A DNA stretch of 64,000 bases from Diabrotica undecimpunctata (lineage: Eukaryota; Arthropoda; Insecta; Coleoptera; Chrysomelidae): NCBI RefSeq assembly GCF_040954645.1, contig NC_092804.1:90868362-90932361 (forward strand), in the 5' to 3' direction. Position 1 is the first letter of the stretch. Every line of letters starts with the position of its first letter. Below are positions 45,671 through 54,602 of the stretch, in pieces. The position numbers and the translations under genes were made by a program. A model generated the notes under the pieces. It saw only the letters and a list, made by a program, of their open reading frames with translations, ran no database searches and had not been told where the DNA came from.

Positions 45671-46996
45671 ATGAGTAACTCTTCCGACGGGGATGCCTCT
45701 CCGTCTGGAAAAGACCCACCAGATGGAAACGGTAGGCAAAACGAAATGGAAGTTGATAACAAAATATATAATTTAGACAACAAATATGTTTCGACTGACA
45801 TTGGACCGTACTATATTGTTGTAGAACCAGTCGATAAAAATAGTCGATTATCAGCGGTAAAAGTTGGTCATTATCTATTTAAACATACTACTTTTAATAA
45901 AGATGTTATTGATATAAAATTGATTGGTAGAAATAAAGTAAAAATTATTTTTAAGACTTATAATATCGCAAATGCTATTATAGAACATAAATTAATAAAA
46001 GATAATAAGTTGATCGCTTATATACCTATATTTTTTAACCATAAAAAGGCAATTATTAGAGAGGTTGACACTTTTTTGACCGAAAAGTATATATTGGAGA
46101 ATATTGAAAGTGAGCAAAAAGTTGTAGAAGTAAAAAGAATGAAACGTAAGATTATTGATTCCGATAATGAGACACAGTTTGTCCCAAGACAGATTATCGT
46201 GTTAACATTTTTAGGAAATAATTTGCCAAAATATGTTAAAATTGATTTAGTGAGATTTGCTGTTGAGCCATACATATATCCTGTCGTACAGTGTTTTAAG
46301 TGCCTTCGATATGGTCATACAGCAAAATACTGCAGAAGCACTATGACTAAATGTAAAAAATGTGGTCAAAACCATGATGAAAATAACGATATCGAATGCA
46401 CTTCTAACGCTTATTGCATATACTGTGAAACGCATGACCATCAGTCCATATCAAAAAATTGCCCGAAATACCAGGAACAATTAAAAATTAAAAAGATCAT
46501 GTCTGAAAAAAATGTATCATTTAAAGAAGCTGAAGGTATTGTAAGAAATCCGTCTTACGCTAAAATAGTAACACATAATAATTTTGATATTTTAAATAAC
46601 CTAAATAATTTCCCTGAGCTGAATGGTAATATTGATACGAACAATTCCTCTTCCACGAGTAATAAAAATTGGGTACCACGTCCTCATTTCCAACAGCCGA
46701 AAAAGCGTAAAGTAAGTTCGCCACTTTCAGTTAATAAACCCCCTTCATTTAAACTTAAAAATAGCGCACCAGATCCTGTTATTCCTAATCCACACAGGGA
46801 AGCCTTCCAGTCATACAAAGAAAAATTAGAATTACAGATCCTGCAGAAACTTCCTTGTATTTTTGAAAATATGTTAAAAAAATTTAATTTAGTAAACCCA
46901 GATCCACTAGTTATTCAGGAAACACAAACAGAACTCAAAAAAATATTAGGTACAATACAATATAGTGATAGTGATAGTGATGAAAATTATTATTAA
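45671..46996 (+). CDS. Element B ORF1: gag-like protein with zinc knuckles
   Basis: 441 residues. A Ser/Gly/Asp-rich N-terminus is followed by an RRM-like region (YYIVVEPVDKNSRLSAVKVGHYLF and KLIGRNKVKIIFKTYNIANAI). Cys/His fingers lie at ~215-280: CFKCLRYGHTAKYC (C-2-C-4-H-4-C), CKKCGQNHDENNDIEC and CIYCETHDHQSISKNC. The last third is low-complexity Asn/Ser/Pro, then a helical tail ending in an acidic DSDSDEN stretch. It ends 4 bases before the ORF2 ATG. Expected role is RNP formation. Confidence 0.92.
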   Translation: MSNSSDGDASPSGKDPPDGNGRQNEMEVDNKIYNLDNKYVSTDIGPYYIVVEPVDKNSRLSAVKVGHYLFKHTTFNKDVIDIKLIGRNKVKIIFKTYNIANAIIEHKLIKDNKLIAYIPIFFNHKKAIIREVDTFLTEKYILENIESEQKVVEVKRMKRKIIDSDNETQFVPRQIIVLTFLGNNLPKYVKIDLVRFAVEPYIYPVVQCFKCLRYGHTAKYCRSTMTKCKKCGQNHDENNDIECTSNAYCIYCETHDHQSISKNCPKYQEQLKIKKIMSEKNVSFKEAEGIVRNPSYAKIVTHNNFDILNNLNNFPELNGNIDTNNSSSTSNKNWVPRPHFQQPKKRKVSSPLSVNKPPSFKLKNSAPDPVIPNPHREAFQSYKEKLELQILQKLPCIFENMLKKFNLVNPDPLVIQETQTELKKILGTIQYSDSDSDENYY

Positions 46997-47000
46997 GTAG

Positions 47001-50000
47001 ATGTTAAATATATTGCAATGGAATTGTAATTCCATTACTAAAAATAAAGCTAATCTTGCTAATTTTCTTAACCATTACTCCATTAAATTTGATTTAATTA
47101 TACTTAATGAAACTTGGTTATCTAAAAAGAAAATATTTCATTTACCAACTTACAATCTATTACATGTAGACAGAACTGATGGATTTGGAGGCACTGCTAT
47201 ACTTATCAAAGATTCCCTATCCTATCATGAAATTTCAATCCGTAAAAACTTTAATTCCAAAATAGAAGTATGCGCAGCATATATCGATGAATTTAAGATA
47301 TCCTTAGCCTCCATTTATAAATCTCCCAAAATAAAAGCAACCAAGACTGACTGGAGTAATCTTTTTTCACAACTACAGGGTGATGTCATTATATGCGGTG
47401 ACTTTAACTGTCATCACAGCCTTTGGGGTTCTACAATAGATAATTCACAAGGAAATCGACTTGTAGAGGCTATAGACGAAACTAACCTGATTATTTTAAA
47501 CGACGGACGACCTACTAAGATAGTCAGGCCCAACGAACGACCTTCTGCCATAGATCTTACTTTTATCTCACCTAGTCTTTTAAGTTACTCAGAATGGAAT
47601 CCTCTAAATGATACACTTGGTTCCGACCATCTCCCTATCCATATTAATATATCTCGGGAATATATCCCCACTAACAAAACACCCTCTAGAAAATGGATTG
47701 AATCCTCAGCTGACTGGACGCTTTTTCAAAACCTAATTGAAACACAAATTTATAACAATAACAGCAATAATAATTCCTTTGAATTTTTCATGAAAATAAT
47801 AAATGATGCAGCTTCTAAGTCAATGAAATCTCGTTCAGGTAAAAGTAAAAAACCTCCAAATCCTATTTGGTGGGATAATGAATGCACCTTAATTGTTAAT
47901 AATAGGAAAGATGCATATCTGCAATATAAAAATACCACGAATTACGAAAATTATCTCAAATTCAAGCATATTCAGGCCAAAGCTAAATTACTTTTCAAAC
48001 AAAAACAACAATTATGCTGGAAAAATTTTATTAATAAATTAAATAAAAATACCCCAATATCAAAAATTTGGAGTTTTATAAAAAAAATATCTAACAAAAA
48101 CTCAACTTTTAAAAAACATCCTATATCTGAAGAACTAATAAACCAAATTTTTGATATTGTAGCACCTAGTTTTGTCCCAAATATGCTTGAAGGACCGAAA
48201 GAGAACATTGTCAGCCACTATATGGATGCATCTTTTGATACAACGGAATTTGAAGCTGCAATTAAGACCTCTAGATGTACTGCTCCGGGTAATGATTTTG
48301 TTACATATGACATTATTAAAAATCTCCCCCAAGTTGCTAAAGAATTTATAATAAATATATACAATGATTGGTGGGTGAATGCAAACTATATCGAGCAACT
48401 TAAACAAATTACCATTTGTTTAATTTTAAAACCAACTAAAGATAAAAATATGCCTTCTTCTTATCGCCCTATATCTTTAATGTCATGTATAACTAAAACA
48501 TTTGAAAGAATGATAAAAACAAGACTGGAGTGGTACATAGAGTATAACAATATTTTACCTAGTACTCAATATGGTTTTAGAAGGGGATATGGTACTTTGG
48601 ATGCAGTAACTCATTTAGTAAATGACATCCAAATTACTTTTTCTGGTAACAAGTATCTAGCTTGTTTATTCCTAGATATAAAAGGGGCTTACGACTCTGT
48701 AAATATAAATATACTTAAACAAAAAATGATTAGTATTGGTCTTAGTGAAACGACTGCCCTAAATATATTGCAACTATATTTTTCTAGACATGTCTATATT
48801 AGAGATCATAGAAATGTGTTACATGGTCCAAGGATTGTTTATCATGGGTTACCACAGGGATCAGTACTTAGCCCTATACTATTTAATATATATTCTGCCA
48901 ATATTCATTCACTATTTCATAACTCCGTAAATTGCATACAATATGCAGATGATATATGTATATACACCATCCAAAATAGTTATGAAGCATGCACGGAAGC
49001 TCTTGAGAATATTATGCATAAGGTAAGTATATGGACAGAAGAAACAGGCATGACACTTTCCACAGAAAAATGCTCTATCATGTTTTTTACCAGGCATAGA
49101 CTACGTGCTCCAGAGAGATTAACTCTGTGTGGACGTACCCTGTCGGTAGTTAAAGAGTTTAAGTATTTAGGTATTATTGTTGACACCAAGTTACTATGGT
49201 CGAGCCACATAAGTCACTTAATAAAAAAATGTGAGAAAGGCTACAATCTACTTAGGTGTGTAACAAATCGAAGTTGGGGTGCAGCTCCTGGTATAGCTTT
49301 ATTATTTTATAGAGCCTACGTGCGTTCTATCATTGACTATGGATGTTGTTTATACGGATCCTCTTGTAATACCAATCTAAACAAAATAAACAGAGTTCAA
49401 TATAAATGTCTTAGAACTTGCATCGGTGGGATGGTATCATCACCGGTGAAAGCAATACTGGCAGAGTGTAATGAGTTACCTTTGGACTTACGTCGGCAAT
49501 GGTTATCACAAAAATATCTTTTAAAACTAAAATCCCTTGAGTCAAACATGATCAACAAATTAAGTGATATTGCAAAAGAAGACCTAACAAACCGCTATTG
49601 GAAACTAAAAAATTCTCCCCCACTTGCAGAAGCTTTTGTTGAGACTAATGCTTATCACATTTCTTTTAGTAAAAATAAAAAATTGCTTATGTATAATATA
49701 CCCTTTAGATCACTAATAAAACCACACAGAGTTATAATACCCCATTATACAGAATATGATCATATAAACCATACCCTTTTAAAATCTATATTGGATGGAT
49801 TAGTCAATAAGATATTTATATATACAGATGGATCTAAAACAAAACACGGAGTTGGTTGTGGAGTTTTTATTCAAAATACAAAACAATCATTTATGTTTAA
49901 ATTGCCATCAATATGCAGCATATATACTGCTGAACTTATAGCAATTTTGAAGGGCATTACTTGGTTAATATCAAATAATTTACGAGAGGGGGTAATACTA

Positions 50001-50666
50001 ACTGATTCTAAGTCAGCCTTGGAGTCAATAAAAAGTATACAATTTGAAAGAATGAAATGCCCTATATTATGCAATTTAAAAAAATTGATAGCAGAATTAA
50101 ATATAACATTTGTATGGGTCAAAGGCCATATAGGTATACTAGGTAATGAAAAAGCTGATAGTTTGGCCAAGGAGGCAGTACAAAACGGAGTTCATTGTAA
50201 TATTTGTACAATACGTGACATCTCTAATTTGATTAAAAATAAAATAATGTTAAAATGGGAACGACAGTGGGAAAACGTTGTAGAGAACTCACAAAATACG
50301 TATTTTAAAATACATCCAACCCTACCATCTCCACCCCAATATATTTTCAACTATTCCACGTCAAAATTCTTTTCGGCAAGTGTTTTTCGACTTAAAACAA
50401 ATCATGGGCGATTTCCATCGCACCTTGCTAAGCTGGGCATTATACAGTCATCGGCCTGTAGTTGTGATCAGAACTCTTACGGAGATCTAAACCATATATT
50501 CTTCGGTTGCAAAAAACATGTAAAAAAATCAGATGATTTAATTCGTAAACTAATTAAAATGAAATATTTTCTTCCATTAAATCTATCACACATTTTATTA
50601 ACTGCCAATAGAAACACTTTAGAACTTCTAGTAAATTTTATTAAAGAAGTAAAAATAGAAATTTAA
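47001..50666 (+). CDS. Element B ORF2: endonuclease-reverse transcriptase-RNase H
   Basis: 1,221 residues, uninterrupted, ATG at 47,001. An APE endonuclease lies at ~1-220 (ILQWNCNSI, LNETWL, GDFNCHHS, SDHLPI), an RT at ~440-720 (YRPISLMSCI, LFLDIKGAYDSVN, GLPQGSVLSPILFN, catalytic YADDICIY, FKYLGIIVD) and an RNase H at ~935-1,065 (IFIYTDGSKTKHGVG, YTAELIAIL, TDSKSALES, WVKGHIGILGNEKAD). The C-terminal finger is CSCDQN..LNHIFFGC. All catalytic acids visible in these motifs are present, so the protein could be active. Confidence 0.96.
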   Translation: MLNILQWNCNSITKNKANLANFLNHYSIKFDLIILNETWLSKKKIFHLPTYNLLHVDRTDGFGGTAILIKDSLSYHEISIRKNFNSKIEVCAAYIDEFKISLASIYKSPKIKATKTDWSNLFSQLQGDVIICGDFNCHHSLWGSTIDNSQGNRLVEAIDETNLIILNDGRPTKIVRPNERPSAIDLTFISPSLLSYSEWNPLNDTLGSDHLPIHINISREYIPTNKTPSRKWIESSADWTLFQNLIETQIYNNNSNNNSFEFFMKIINDAASKSMKSRSGKSKKPPNPIWWDNECTLIVNNRKDAYLQYKNTTNYENYLKFKHIQAKAKLLFKQKQQLCWKNFINKLNKNTPISKIWSFIKKISNKNSTFKKHPISEELINQIFDIVAPSFVPNMLEGPKENIVSHYMDASFDTTEFEAAIKTSRCTAPGNDFVTYDIIKNLPQVAKEFIINIYNDWWVNANYIEQLKQITICLILKPTKDKNMPSSYRPISLMSCITKTFERMIKTRLEWYIEYNNILPSTQYGFRRGYGTLDAVTHLVNDIQITFSGNKYLACLFLDIKGAYDSVNINILKQKMISIGLSETTALNILQLYFSRHVYIRDHRNVLHGPRIVYHGLPQGSVLSPILFNIYSANIHSLFHNSVNCIQYADDICIYTIQNSYEACTEALENIMHKVSIWTEETGMTLSTEKCSIMFFTRHRLRAPERLTLCGRTLSVVKEFKYLGIIVDTKLLWSSHISHLIKKCEKGYNLLRCVTNRSWGAAPGIALLFYRAYVRSIIDYGCCLYGSSCNTNLNKINRVQYKCLRTCIGGMVSSPVKAILAECNELPLDLRRQWLSQKYLLKLKSLESNMINKLSDIAKEDLTNRYWKLKNSPPLAEAFVETNAYHISFSKNKKLLMYNIPFRSLIKPHRVIIPHYTEYDHINHTLLKSILDGLVNKIFIYTDGSKTKHGVGCGVFIQNTKQSFMFKLPSICSIYTAELIAILKGITWLISNNLREGVILTDSKSALESIKSIQFERMKCPILCNLKKLIAELNITFVWVKGHIGILGNEKADSLAKEAVQNGVHCNICTIRDISNLIKNKIMLKWERQWENVVENSQNTYFKIHPTLPSPPQYIFNYSTSKFFSASVFRLKTNHGRFPSHLAKLGIIQSSACSCDQNSYGDLNHIFFGCKKHVKKSDDLIRKLIKMKYFLPLNLSHILLTANRNTLELLVNFIKEVKIEI

Positions 50667-50900
50667 AGCAGCATAACCCACAACTTTGTATTCATATTAT
50701 AAGAAAAGTTCTGTATACAACTTTCTGTGGCAAATGGACTTGATTCCGTGCCATTATCTTTCCACACACACAAGTTCGTCAGCTAAAAATGGGGAGCACA
50801 TCCTTTTACCCTTAAAACGTAAATGTTTGCACTCTTCTTCTTGCTTAACTGTCTTTTTCCTTTTATTCCGTTATACTCTCTACGAGTACTAGAAACCAAT
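50667..50900 (+). other. Element B 3' UTR, target duplication and resumed host repeat
   Basis: 50,667-50,770 is the short 3' UTR. 50,771-50,784 repeats CAAGTTCGTCAGCT. From there the older CR1-like repeat continues (compare 62,085-62,150). No gene. Confidence 0.7.
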
Positions 50901-52720
50901 TCGTTAAGGATTTTTGCTTAGTTGAGGAGATATGTTGTGGAATGCAATTTTTAGATTCCCCATGTCTCTAGTAACATCTTTATCAACGTGTGTTTTTCCT
51001 TGCAATTCATAGAAGGCACAGATTAAAGCAAAATACTGAATTTGGTTTCAAAAATTAGTTTACGATTTTTAACCAAGTTTGACATCTTGGCGTCTATGCA
51101 TGTGTCCGATCTACCTTAAGCGATTTATTTTCCTAAACAATATATTTATAAGATCTTTCTTTATTTAATATGTGTTCTTATTCTATACCGATTTGTAGCA
51201 ATATGATAATGAGGTTAAAAAAGTTTTCTTATTATTTTTCTTTCAAATATTCGGAGTTCTTCCTTATTTGTTTTAGTCATTGTCCATGATTCGCATTCAT
51301 GTATTAAAATAGATCATATATAAAATTATGCTTTGTATTTCTTTAGTGACATTATTATTAACCGTGATTATTAATCTAAGATATTTAAAATGTTCCATAC
51401 TTTCGAAATTATAGTTGTTGACTTAATATTTTATCTAGATGTATTGAATTGCTTTCTTCTGTTGATTCGCATGTATTTGGTTTTTATTTTGTTGATTTTA
51501 AGTGAAACATTTTTCGTGCTCTCTTCACTTTGTTGAAGATGTCGTTTGCGGACGGGAGAGAGTTTCTTATAAGATCAATATCATTAGCAGATGCTAGGAC
51601 TGCTTTGTACCTTGAGCCATTAATGGATTTAATGGATTGCATTTTAAATAGACGTTATTTCTATTTTAGTAAGCTGTTCATTAAATTTTTAAATATTTGA
51701 ATCGAGAATCTGTATTTTATTCAACTGTTTTATAACACAGAGTTTCTTGGCGCCTATCTTTATCTCTGTTTTTTTTGTTTAGCGTATCATTCTTCTTCTT
51801 CCTATGCCGTCCCCATTAACGGAGGTTAGCGACCACATTTCTAAAAGTATCTCTGTCTTTTGCAACGTGGAATAATTCGTCTACAGTTATATTTGTCCAG
51901 TCACGAATATTTCGCAACCATGACTTCCTCTTTCTACCTATTCCCTTTTTGCCATCGACTCTACCCTGCATGATGGCCTGCAGAAGACTTTATATTCCTT
52001 AGTATGTGTCCCAGGTATGCCGTCCTGCGTACTTTTATTGTTCTCAACAATTTTTTGTCTCGACCCATCCTTCTCAGCACTTCCTCGTTGGTGACCCTGG
52101 CAGTCCATGGAATTCTCAACATTCTCCGGTATATCCAAAATTCAAACGCTTGAAGCTTCTTAACTATTTGCGCTTTTACCATCCATATTTCTACTCCGTA
52201 CAATAGTTAAGACCAGACGTAACATTCAACAAACCTCAGTCTCAGCGCAGTATTCAGATTTTTGTCACAGAACAATTGCTTGAATTTTAAGAACGCTGCC
52301 CTTGCCATTTCTATTCGTACCCTGACTTCTTAGTCTGAATCTAATTCTTTGTTGATGTAAGCTCCCAGATATTTATATTTTTACTCCCGTATCATTATTA
52401 AAAGGATTTTGCTAAATGTCGATCTAGGGAATCCGGTGGTATGTACATGATGTTTCCATAACCAACGTTCGAAAATTTGTCTCACTGTAAAGTCATGACG
52501 ATTTTACTAGGAAATATAGTGCTGTTTAATAATAATAAAGTTTAAGCAACAATTCCTATATGCACTAACTTGGTACTGATATCTCTGCTCCCCGATACCA
52601 GGTAACAGTCCCGAAAACATTAAAACTGCTACACTCATGCTTCCAATAATTATCCAACGATTAGCCAGTCCAGGACTATACGCCTTATTATGATACTAAT
52701 ATTGCTGAGGTCCCTCATAA
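50901..52720 (-). repeat. Inverted single copy of the RT-derived unit seen at 1.8-5.4 kb
   Basis: Reverse complement of the left tandem unit: the GTTTGACATCTTGGCGTCTATG block (51,090), the RT remnant block around 51,360-51,640, and the TCATGC..AATTATCCAACGATTAGCCAG block near 52,640. It is interrupted by the RTE tail fragment at 51,792-52,389. Not duplicated here. Confidence 0.65.
51792..52389 (-). pseudogene. 5'-truncated RTE-like element (ORF C-terminus), with TSD
   Basis: 598 bp between TATCATT direct repeats (51,785-51,791 and 52,390-52,396). The minus strand encodes the post-RT tail: MYGVEIWMVKAQIVKKLQAF, YRRMLRIPWTARVTNEEVL, a RTAYLGHILRN box, then GRKRKSW..NIRDWT-like sequence in another frame. 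The 3' end is a CTT/AAG microsatellite (51,791-51,803). The empty site is recognisable at about 4,530 in the left unit, so the insertion is well supported. Same family type as 6,181-6,453. Confidence 0.8.
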
Positions 52721-54110
52721 GTAAATGTAATATACAAGAAAGGTTTTGGCAATTTAATAGGATTTTGTATGTTAGAATATTATTTGCTCTCCGGATTTAA
52801 TCCATAGACTAAATATTAGAATGCTATAAAATAATGCTATTAGCAGCAAAAACGGTCTGATAGTAAGTAATCAGAAAACTAAATAAATTTTCTTTAACAT
52901 ACAAGAGAGAGGACGTAGAGTAGGGCATAACGTAACAATAAACCCATATAATTTTGAAAGATTGCAGCGTTTTAGGTATCGTAGATAACGCTGTCACATA
53001 AGAAATAAAATGGAATATTCAGGTAGCTAACTGATGTAAATATAACCCACATAACACTTGTAAATCCAGAAGTCTGATACAAATCCCTGAAATCAGGATA
53101 TACTAAACAGTGATTAAACCATTGTTATTGACTGAAAATATGACGAGAACGCTGACAAAACAATGTAAGTAAAACTTACTTTTAATTAGATCAGGATTAC
53201 TAAAAAAGTCATCAGAATTATTTTCCAACTTACAAAGGTCCGAATACTAACCAATACCGAACCGGAACTAATGCCAATGTCTAACAGATATATAAAGATA
53301 GCAACGTCATACAAGAGACTAAATCTCAACGCCAAAAGAGAATGCCCCGAGAGAAAAAATGCCCTTAGGATGTCCACGAATCAACAGGGGAGGTAACGTA
53401 AGGTCAGATTTAGGAATAATGGGACTACCTATGGACCCATCATATTTATCAACACATGCCTGTACAACCAACTGCTATCCAACCTACAATCAATACTTAT
53501 CTGTTGGGAACTACCAAATCCATTACATGTAGTCAAACGAACTAGGCTTAAAAAAAGTTATCTTAGGAAAGGCACTTCAGAAACATTGACATATATTTTT
53601 AAAACGATATTTACGTGGCTAAGTTTTCAATAGAAATGAGGAGACAAAAAACAGAAAAGCCAATAGAACCTTGTTGCGTTCTGACTATACTATGACGATG
53701 ACCTTTACAATATAAACAATACTTGAGACAACTGTTTGTCTCAATTTGGTCATTCAGAATTATGTCTGTATTTTTTAATTTGCTAATTTCCATAGATTCT
53801 AATTTCCGTAGAATCTAAAGATATTTTAAGGCCTTTATTTTAAATATACTTTTTTAGTAATGAAAATACGTAAATAGAACCTGGCATATACATGTAACCT
53901 TTAATCTCTGTGATAAATCCATCTCCTGAACAATGGCGCCGATATATTTAGTTAAAATTCTGTGCACTTATTTTAACCGTTTATGTCCTTATCATTCATA
54001 TATGAGTTGTGACCCATATTACAAACTCATTTACTTTTTACAAAGAGACTCCATATTAACTATAGTTATTACTATACAAATCTGATTCGAAATATCGTCG
54101 AAAAGTAACA
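52721..54110 (-). repeat. Interspersed repeat, right copy (inner part)
   Basis: Inverted match to about 345-1,826 of the left copy and to 13,540-13,830. The junction with the outer part (60,666-61,018) is interrupted by the Gypsy element. No gene. Confidence 0.65.
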
Positions 54111-54114
54111 GTAT
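54111..54114. repeat. 4 bp target duplication (GTAT) of the Gypsy element, left
   Basis: GTAT precedes the LTR at 54,115 and follows the other LTR at 60,666-60,669. Confidence 0.85.
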
Positions 54115-54586
54115 TGTTGTGATTTTATTTAACTGTTATGTCTTTATTTAATTTATAATTATTTATATTTTATTTATTAATTCTTTACTAATTTATTATA
54201 TTGTTCTTATTTTAATTTATTAATAAGCACGATAATTTATATCAATTTATTTAACTAATAATACATAATTTATCTAGACGAACGTAACAATAAAATCGCG
54301 ACCGCGAATCTTCTTCCAAATTAACTCACCCTTTTCATAACAATGTTTTATTTATATACATAAACTGCCGTTATCTCGAAAAGTCGAAAACCCTCTCGAC
54401 TAGACTAAGTGGCGAAATAATAACGGCAAACAGGTATTCTCACATCGGCTGGTCTCCAGAAATTTCGAACTGTTGTTTTTATAACATCGTGTGTCAGGTA
54501 GGCATTACCTAGAAAATACTCGAATGAATAAGCATATTAGTAATAAACATGTTTACCGTTTTTTTGTGTCAGAATTTATCGTAACA
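54115..54586 (-). repeat. 3' LTR of the Gypsy element
   Basis: 472 bases bounded by TG..CA, about 98% identical to 60,194-60,665 (some ten substitutions, no indel noticed). Confidence 0.95.
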
Positions 54587-54600
54587 TTGCCCCCCTCTTA
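54587..54600 (-). other. Polypurine tract
   Basis: In element orientation AAGAGGGGGGCAA lies directly upstream of the 3' LTR, the expected primer site for plus-strand DNA synthesis. Confidence 0.8.
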
Positions 54601-54602
54601 AA

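Larger units (their letters stand above)
45533..50770 (+). mobile_element. Element B: full-length EN-RT-RNase H non-LTR retrotransposon
   Basis: 5,238 bp between perfect 14 bp duplications, with a 138-base 5' UTR, intact ORF1 and intact ORF2. The 3' UTR is only ~100 bases, and the element ends CCACACACA, without a poly(A) tail. Gene order and domains resemble element A, but the proteins differ clearly, so it is a separate family, probably of the I group. Recent insertion. Confidence 0.92.
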
